A DNA stretch of 64,000 nucleotides from Nocardioides sp. SLBN-35 (lineage in GTDB: Bacteria > Actinomycetota > Actinomycetes > Propionibacteriales > Nocardioidaceae): assembly GCF_006715725.1 (NCBI RefSeq), contig NZ_VFNU01000001.1:124001-188000 (forward strand). The letters are read 5' to 3'. The translations under genes were made by a program, and so were the position numbers. This document shows positions 59,026 through 64,000 of the stretch, in pieces. Below the pieces are notes generated by a model. It was not told where the DNA came from, ran no database searches, and saw only the letters and a list, made by a program, of their open reading frames with translations. Positions within the stretch are counted from its first letter, which is position 1. Every line of letters starts with the position of its first letter.

Positions 59026-59060
59026 ACATACCGGGTATAGGAAATGTATACCCGGTATGT
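59026..59060. promoter_or_regulatory. PadR operator: 14-bp perfect inverted repeat
   Basis: ACATACCGGGTATA (59026-59039), 7-bp spacer, TATACCCGGTATGT (59047-59060). It fits the ATGT...ACAT symmetry typical of PadR operators and lies 20 bp from the padR ATG at 59005. The AT-rich halves stand out in this GC-rich DNA. Confidence 0.85.
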
Positions 59061-59079
59061 GGTTGCCCTGTCGAACCCG

Positions 59080-59808
59080 CTACTCCTCGCAGCCCCGGCG
59101 GACCTCGGCGGTGCAGGTGTCCTTGCCCGCGCCACCGACGACGGTGTCGTAGCCGCCGCGACCGTTGAGCACGTCCCGGCCGGCGCCGCCCCGCAGCACG
59201 TTGTCGAGGGCATCGCCCAGGATCAGGTCGTCGTCCGGGGTGCCGCGGACCTCCTCGATCCCGGCCAGGGCGGTGCGCATCCGCAGGAGCCCGACCTCGG
59301 CGTCCGCGGACGCCAGGCCCAGGGCGAGGTTGACGTAGACCCCCGATGTGGTGCCGGGGACGTAGCCCTCGTAGAAGACCACCCGGTCGTAGCCCGCGCC
59401 GCCGTCGAAGGATCCGGGGCCCATCGGCGCCCAGGCGGTGTCGGCGCCCTTGCCACCGCGGGCCGTACCGACGCCGTGGAAGCTGTCGGCGCCCTTGCCC
59501 CCGTCGGCGCGCCCGGCGTAGTAGACGGTGTCGTCGCCGCGCCCACCGACCACCCGGGTCCGGGCGTCGCCGCAGATCAGGTCGTCGCCGTCGAGCCCGA
59601 GGACGACATCGCGCCCCTGTCCGCGCCCAGCGACGATGACGTCGCGCTTGCTCGTGCCGACGATCCGGTCGTTGCCCTTCGACGGATCGACGATCGTGGC
59701 GCGCTTGCCCGCGCAGGTCGGCACCGGCGCCTGAGCGTGCGCGACACCCGCCAGGCCGCTGCCGGCAGCGAGCAACGCCACCACCGCTCCCGTCCCGATC
59801 CGCCGCAT
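59080..59808 (-). CDS. Secreted RTX-type calcium-binding repeat protein
   Basis: 242 residues. Signal peptide (MRRIGTGAVVALLAAGSGLA) and a mature part with repeated GGxGxD motifs: VVGGRGDDTVY, GGKGADSF, GGAGYDRV and LRGGAGRDVLNGRGGYDTV. These bind Ca2+ as a parallel beta-roll after export. Two terminal Cys pairs. GGGAGC precedes the ATG. No enzymatic domain; perhaps surface-associated. Confidence 0.9.
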   Translation of the reverse strand: MRRIGTGAVVALLAAGSGLAGVAHAQAPVPTCAGKRATIVDPSKGNDRIVGTSKRDVIVAGRGQGRDVVLGLDGDDLICGDARTRVVGGRGDDTVYYAGRADGGKGADSFHGVGTARGGKGADTAWAPMGPGSFDGGAGYDRVVFYEGYVPGTTSGVYVNLALGLASADAEVGLLRMRTALAGIEEVRGTPDDDLILGDALDNVLRGGAGRDVLNGRGGYDTVVGGAGKDTCTAEVRRGCEE

Positions 59809-59871
59809 CCGTGCTCCCTTCCGAGGTCGGCCGTCACCCTGCCACAGCGCCGGGTACGCCAGACTGCCGCC

Positions 59872-60633
59872 ATGGCACCGACGATCCTGATCACCGGCGC
59901 GTCGAGCGGACTGGGCGCCGAGATGGCCCGCCAGTTCGCCGCTCGCGGCCACGACCTCGCGCTGGCCGCCCGGCGTACCGAACGGCTCGAGGAGCTCGCC
60001 GCCGAGATCCGGGCCGCCCACCCCGAGCGCCGGGTCGCACTGCGCGCGCTCGACGTCACCGATCACGCCGCCGTGTTCCGGGTGTTCGGCGAGCTGCACG
60101 AGGAGCTCGGCCGCCTGGACCGGGTCGTGGTCAACGCCGGCCTCGGCAAGGGCGCCAAGCTCGGCACCGGCCGCTTCGACGCCAACCTCGAGACCGCGAT
60201 GACCAACTTCGTCGGCGCGCTGGCGCAGACCGAGGCGGCGATGGAGGTCTTCCGCGCGCAGGAGGCCGGGCACCTGGTGATGGTGTCGTCGATGTCGGCG
60301 ATGCGCGGGATGCCCTCCTCGATGACGACGTACGCCGCCACCAAGGCCGGCGTCGCACATCTGGCCGAGGGGCTGCGGACCGAGCTGCACGGCACCCGGC
60401 TGCAGAAGAGGATCAAGGTGACCGTGCTCTACCCGGGCTACATCCGCTCCGAGATGAACGACAAGGTCGAGCAGCAGACGCCGCTGATGTCGTCGACCGA
60501 GAAGGGCGTGGCCGCGATGGTGTCTGCGATCGAGAAGGAGGTCGCCGACGCGTGCGTGCCGCCGCTGCCGTGGGCGGCGATGGCACCGGTCATGAAACAC
60601 GCCCCGCTCGGCGTGCTCAAGAAGCTGATCTGA
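59872..60633 (+). CDS. SDR-family oxidoreductase
   Basis: 253 residues. NAD(P)-binding GASSGLGAEMA (about 8-18), NAG segment VVNAGLG (about 84-90), active-site Ser in MVSSMSAMRG and YAATK (YxxxK, about 157-161). The C-terminal PWAAMAPVMKHAP resembles mycobacterial Rv-type SDRs. It reduces a carbonyl; substrate unknown. Its last 17 bp overlap the convergent VanZ gene. ATG 59872. Confidence 0.9.
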   Translation: MAPTILITGASSGLGAEMARQFAARGHDLALAARRTERLEELAAEIRAAHPERRVALRALDVTDHAAVFRVFGELHEELGRLDRVVVNAGLGKGAKLGTGRFDANLETAMTNFVGALAQTEAAMEVFRAQEAGHLVMVSSMSAMRGMPSSMTTYAATKAGVAHLAEGLRTELHGTRLQKRIKVTVLYPGYIRSEMNDKVEQQTPLMSSTEKGVAAMVSAIEKEVADACVPPLPWAAMAPVMKHAPLGVLKKLI

Positions 60634-61708
60634 CCGGTTCCCGCTCCCGCACCGAGCGCGGCAGCACGATCTCGAGGTCGAGCCCGGCCGCGGCCTGGGC
60701 CAGTCCCCGGTGCCCACCCCCCTTGGGGACGGCCAGCACCAGGGTGAGGACGACGAACAGTGCCAGCACCGGGCCGGTCCAGGCGCCGGGGATCGCGAGC
60801 AGCGCGACGAACGGGCCGATGCCGGTGGCCAGCTTGACCAACCGCGCGAGCGGGACCGGACCGCGGCCGCCGGTGGTGCGGACCGACACCACCCACTCGC
60901 CGACCGTCCGCCCGAGAACGAGCACGGCGGCCACCTCGACCAGCCCCGGGACGCCCCACTGCAGCAGCCGCTCCTGCGTGGTCGGCAGGTCCTCGAAGGG
61001 CACCTCGACGACGTACATCTGCACCGCCCGCCACACGATCGACAGTGCCGAGCCGAGCAGCACCACGAACAGCCCGTCGCAGACCATGCCGACCCACCTG
61101 CGACCGAGGGTGATCGTGCTCGGCCACACGACCTCCGGCCGCTGCCGCCGGATGAAGATCGCCGACACCAGCGAGCCGAGGGTCGCGCCGAGGGTGTTGA
61201 TCATCAGGTCGTCGACGTCGAAGAGCCGGTAGGCGCAGGCGTAGAGGTGCCACACGCCGGTGGCCTGCGTGGTCTCGATGAGCAGCGAGACGGAGAAGCC
61301 GAGCAGGGTGGCCACGACGACCCCGCGCCGCGCGATCCGTCGTACGAACCAGCCGAGCGGCACGAACAGCAGCACATTGAGCGCCACCTGCAGGAACGCC
61401 GGGTCGTGCACCAGCGCCGACAGCCCGGCCCGCGAGCCGAGGTCGCCCCAGTCGATCGCGCGGATCGTGTCGAACGGGACCGTCTGGCGGCCCGCGCAGC
61501 GGTAGTCGTCGTCCGCCGGCATCGGCAGCAGCGTGTAGGTCCACAGCGCCAGCCCGTAGACCGCGCCAGCCAGCAGCACGGTGAGGTCGCGCGGACCGAG
61601 CCGCCCGTCCTTGCGGTACTCCACCGCCGCCACCGGGATCAGCAGGACCACCGCCACCACGGAGCCGAGGACCGTCGCGATGACGGCGTTCATCACCTGG
61701 TCGGACAT
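60617..61708 (-). CDS. VanZ-family protein fused to an RDD-family domain
   Basis: 363 residues. N-terminal VanZ domain (about 45-190): LWTYTLLPM, LNVLLFVPLGWF (VanZ hallmark), SLLIETTQ and DVDDLMINTLGATLG. C-terminal RDD-like domain with three spans (about 205-320). The first group gives teicoplanin resistance in VanZ; the fusion is a common actinobacterial arrangement with unknown function. Overlaps the SDR gene by 17 bp. Confidence 0.88.
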   Translation of the reverse strand: MSDQVMNAVIATVLGSVVAVVLLIPVAAVEYRKDGRLGPRDLTVLLAGAVYGLALWTYTLLPMPADDDYRCAGRQTVPFDTIRAIDWGDLGSRAGLSALVHDPAFLQVALNVLLFVPLGWFVRRIARRGVVVATLLGFSVSLLIETTQATGVWHLYACAYRLFDVDDLMINTLGATLGSLVSAIFIRRQRPEVVWPSTITLGRRWVGMVCDGLFVVLLGSALSIVWRAVQMYVVEVPFEDLPTTQERLLQWGVPGLVEVAAVLVLGRTVGEWVVSVRTTGGRGPVPLARLVKLATGIGPFVALLAIPGAWTGPVLALFVVLTLVLAVPKGGGHRGLAQAAAGLDLEIVLPRSVREREPVRSAS

Positions 61709-61718
61709 GGCCGCGTCC

Positions 61719-62384
61719 CTAGCGGTAGGTCACCAGCGACCGCGGCAGGTGTGGGTGCTCGTTGAACGTGAGCAGCCGCGCGCCGGTGGCACCGACGATC
61801 ACCCGGGTCACCGAGGTGTTCGCGACGACCGTGTTGAACCGCGCCCAGACGGGGCCCACCGCCGAGATGTCCGGTACGACGAGCAGCGCGGCCAGGGCCG
61901 CGATCACACCCCCGGACGTGACGACGAGCGTGGGTCCGGGGCGCTCAGCAGCGGCGGACAGCGCCGTGCGGGCCCGCCCGACGAAGGCGTCGTACGGCTC
62001 GGGGTAGCCGCCGTCGGGACCGGCCGCGCTCCAGTGCGCGGTGGAGATCTCGAACTGCTCCTGGAAGGCGCGCCGGTCGGTGGTGTGGTCGACCACCGCG
62101 CCGGTGGCCTCGGCGTACCGCGCGAGGACGCCGAGGTGGTCGAACTCGGCCCAGTTCTCGTCGACCTCCGCCGTCGGCGGGCCGGAGAGCGCGGAGGCCA
62201 TCGCCTCCCAGGTCTCACGGTGCCGGCGCATCCCGCCGTGGACGACGGAGACCGGCTCCGGGCCCTCCTTGGCGAGCCACTGGCCGAGCACCCGGCCCTG
62301 CTCCCACCCGGTCTCGGAGAGCACGTCGTAGTCGTCGGAACCGAAGGACGCCTGGCCGTGACGGACCAGCAGCAGCACGCCCAT
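61719..62384 (-). CDS. Histidine phosphatase (phosphoglycerate-mutase-like)
   Basis: 221 residues. Catalytic RHGQASF (about 8-14, Arg-His), later VVTSGGVIAA region in place of the usual second His motif (VVTSGG); the second catalytic His is not obvious there, so activity may differ. EFDHLG is the acid region. ATG overlaps the phosphotransferase stop (TGATG). Confidence 0.88.
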   Translation of the reverse strand: MGVLLLVRHGQASFGSDDYDVLSETGWEQGRVLGQWLAKEGPEPVSVVHGGMRRHRETWEAMASALSGPPTAEVDENWAEFDHLGVLARYAEATGAVVDHTTDRRAFQEQFEISTAHWSAAGPDGGYPEPYDAFVGRARTALSAAAERPGPTLVVTSGGVIAALAALLVVPDISAVGPVWARFNTVVANTSVTRVIVGATGARLLTFNEHPHLPRSLVTYR

Positions 62385-63457
62385 CAGGCGCCCTCTCCCA
62401 GGCCGGCGAGGATCCGGCGGCAGCGGGCCTCGAGGTAGCCGACCGCCGGGCCGAACGCGGCGTACGCCTCGTTGGTGGTCTGGCCGTGGAAGTAGCGGTA
62501 CCAGATCTGCTGGGCGATCACGGCCAGCCGGAACAGCCCGAAGACCTCGTAGAAGGTCCACTGCGCGGGAGTCAACGACAGCCCCGACCGCGCGCAGTAG
62601 GCGTCGACGAACTGCTGGCGGGTCCACATGCCCGGCGCGGTCGTCGGCTGGCGGCGGAAGAGCAGGAAGAACTCGTCGTCGTCGGCCTGCACCCAGTAGG
62701 CCATCGTGCAGCCGAGGTCCATCAGCGGGTCGCCGACGGTGGCCAGCTCCCAGTCGAGGAGGCCCACGATTCTGATCCGGGTCGGGTCGCTGAGCAGTTC
62801 TGGGTCGAGGACCATGTTGTCGAAGCGGTAGTCGTTGTGGATCATCCGCTGCCCGACGTCGGCGGGCTGGTGCGCGTCGAGCCAGCCGGTGATGTCGGAC
62901 CAGTCGCCGGTGTCGTCGGTGCGGGCGTTGTCGAGCCGGGCGATCCAACCGCCGACCTGGCGTGCGACGTACCCGTCACCCTTGTTCAGCGCAGCCAGGC
63001 CGGGCACCGCCGACACGTCGATCGCGTGCAGGGCGACGAGGGTGTCGACGGCGGCGTCGCAGAGCGCGGACGCCTGCTCCTCGCTGATCGGGAAGCCGAA
63101 GTCGCGGCGTGGGATCAGCCCCTCGAGGCGCTCCATGACGTACAGCTCGCTGCCGATCGGGCTGTCCTCGGCGGCGCAGTACGCCGCCATCGCGGGCACC
63201 TGGCCGAAGACCGGCTTGAGCGCGTCCTGGATCCGGTACTCGCGCCCCATGTCGTGGGCGCCCTTGGCCTTGGTGCCGACGGGCGGGCGGCGCAGGATCA
63301 GGTCCGGCCCGTCCTGCATCCGCAACAGGTAGGTCAGGTTCGACGCGCCGCCGGGGAACTGCCGCACCTCGGCGATCGGCCCGCGGCCCAGCCAGGCCTC
63401 GACGGCCGCGACGTCGAAGGCGTCCTCGTCGCGGACCGGCCGCGAATCGTCGCTCAC
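62384..63457 (-). CDS. Aminoglycoside phosphotransferase-like kinase family protein
   Basis: 357 residues of the ACAD10/11-N-like phosphotransferase family. GASNLTYLLR and RRPPVG near the N-terminus; Brenner-like HNDYRFDNMVL (about 208-218, catalytic Asp) and GLLDWELATVGDPLMDLG (about 233-250, metal Asp). Family members phosphorylate hydroxyacyl-CoA derivatives; they often accompany acyl-CoA dehydrogenase and SDR genes. GTG 63457 overlaps the SDR stop (GTGA). Confidence 0.9.
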   Translation of the reverse strand: MSDDSRPVRDEDAFDVAAVEAWLGRGPIAEVRQFPGGASNLTYLLRMQDGPDLILRRPPVGTKAKGAHDMGREYRIQDALKPVFGQVPAMAAYCAAEDSPIGSELYVMERLEGLIPRRDFGFPISEEQASALCDAAVDTLVALHAIDVSAVPGLAALNKGDGYVARQVGGWIARLDNARTDDTGDWSDITGWLDAHQPADVGQRMIHNDYRFDNMVLDPELLSDPTRIRIVGLLDWELATVGDPLMDLGCTMAYWVQADDDEFFLLFRRQPTTAPGMWTRQQFVDAYCARSGLSLTPAQWTFYEVFGLFRLAVIAQQIWYRYFHGQTTNEAYAAFGPAVGYLEARCRRILAGLGEGA

Positions 63458-64000
63458 TCGGCCACCGCGTCGAGCTTGCGGGCCTGGGCGCGCATGACGG
63501 CGTCGTACGACGCACGGTCGGTCAGCTTGAGCTGGTAGGCCGCCCGCGCGGCGTCGTCCGGGATGATCAGCTCGGTGCCGGCTTCGATCGCGTCGAGCAC
63601 GGCCGCCGCGATCTCGTCGGGTCCGAGCGGCGCGTCCTCCACCAGCTTCGTCATCACCTGCTGCAGCGCGGCGTCGCGGCCCTCGACGCCGGCCATCAGG
63701 TTGGTGCGGAAGTACGACGGGCACACGACGTGGGCGCTCACCCCGTGCGCGGCGAGCTCGTGCCCGGTGGTCTCGGTCAGCGCGACGACCGCGGCCTTGG
63801 TGGCGTTGTAGCCGCCCATCCCGGCGGGGTGCACGAGCCCGGCGAGCGAGGCGACGTTGACGACCCGCCCACTCCCCTGCCGCTTGAAGACCGGGGCGAA
63901 GGTGGCCGTCCCCCGCACCGCCCCGAGCAGGTTGATGTCGACCAGCCGCTGCCACTCGTCGATCCCGGACACGTCGAGCCGGCCACCACCGGCGATGCCC
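63454..64000 (-). CDS. SDR-family oxidoreductase (N-terminus beyond window)
   Basis: At least 181 residues are visible, continuing off the right edge. Visible: NINLLGAVRGT-like (DINLLGAVRGTATF), NVASLAGLVHPAG (Ser) and YNATKAAV (YxxxK). C-terminal helix ends RAQARKLDAVAE. The nucleotide-binding Gly motif would lie beyond the window. Coupled to the phosphotransferase by GTGA, and likely to work in the same pathway with the phosphatase. Confidence 0.88.
   Translation of the reverse strand, partial: GIAGGGRLDVSGIDEWQRLVDINLLGAVRGTATFAPVFKRQGSGRVVNVASLAGLVHPAGMGGYNATKAAVVALTETTGHELAAHGVSAHVVCPSYFRTNLMAGVEGRDAALQQVMTKLVEDAPLGPDEIAAAVLDAIEAGTELIIPDDAARAAYQLKLTDRASYDAVMRAQARKLDAVAE

Noticed and set aside
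1-64000. rRNA, tRNA, prophage, integrase or origin of replication
   Set aside because: No matching sequences or gene clusters were recognised on either strand by reading; a tRNA scan was not possible.

Overview
The window is very GC-rich, uses many GTG starts, and is packed with ATGA, GTGA and TGATG stop/start overlaps. It carries mycothiol chemistry (a MscR-type formaldehyde dehydrogenase), an F420-type LLM oxidoreductase, an AlkB-rubredoxin fusion, a SigK/RskA pair and a WXG100 module. Together these point to a Nocardioides-like actinobacterium (order Propionibacteriales). No rRNA, tRNA, transposase, integrase, phage gene or CRISPR array was seen. It reads as ordinary chromosome with catabolic and stress-response operons, decorated with several families of short palindromic repeats.

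Layout. 1-2.9 kb: end of an unknown plus-strand gene, terminator, [3Fe-4S] ferredoxin and AlkB-rubredoxin alkane hydroxylase, MpaB-type oxygenase. 3-10.4 kb: small membrane protein between two repeats, HelD/HelR RNA-polymerase motor, TetR regulator, LLM oxidoreductase with a KstR-like operator, SigE-family sigma factor with membrane partner, secreted protein, enoyl-CoA hydratase. 10.4-13.1 kb: RimK (with an RCK_C tail) divergent from a RimB-like protease and an AstE/AspA-like deacylase. 13.1-15.6 kb: another ECF sigma factor and a LuxR regulator. 15.6-25.6 kb: a SigK-type stress regulon (membrane molybdopterin enzyme, fasciclin lipoprotein, sigK, rskA, FAD amine oxidase-DUF1365 fusion, two CFA-type methyltransferases, DUF1295 protein, phosphatase). 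Two promoter-like sites match the mycobacterial SigK consensus as I recall it.

25.7-32.7 kb is the most interesting region. It is a divergent six-gene cluster: MIO ammonia-lyase, PDR reductase, mycothiol formaldehyde dehydrogenase and MBL hydrolase leftward; a CYP199-like P450 and a GlcD-like FAD oxidase rightward. It is bracketed by two copies of a terminal-inverted-repeat element. A consistent reading is deamination of an aromatic amino acid analogue and oxidative demethylation, with capture of the released formaldehyde by mycothiol. 33.2-37 kb: polar amino-acid ABC importer with a PLP aminotransferase. 37-40.2 kb: WXG100 protein, WXG-headed alpha/beta hydrolase and lipoprotein (possible type VII secretion effector module). 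40.2-45.2 kb: IclR regulator, YihY/BrkB protein, AEC transporter, 35-bp hairpin array, epimerase, small proteins.

45.3-54.9 kb: a TetR-led, translationally coupled acyl-CoA operon (TIGR03084, AtuA-like DUF1446 protein, two acyl-CoA dehydrogenases, SRPBCC protein, biotin-dependent carboxylase beta and alpha subunits) resembling terpenoid or branched-chain acyl-CoA catabolism. 54.9-59.1 kb: PadR-controlled FtsX/ABC exporter with a perfect operator and a repeat element inside the PadR 3' end. 59.1-64 kb: RTX-repeat protein, SDR, VanZ-RDD protein, histidine phosphatase, aminoglycoside-phosphotransferase-like protein and an SDR running off the window end.
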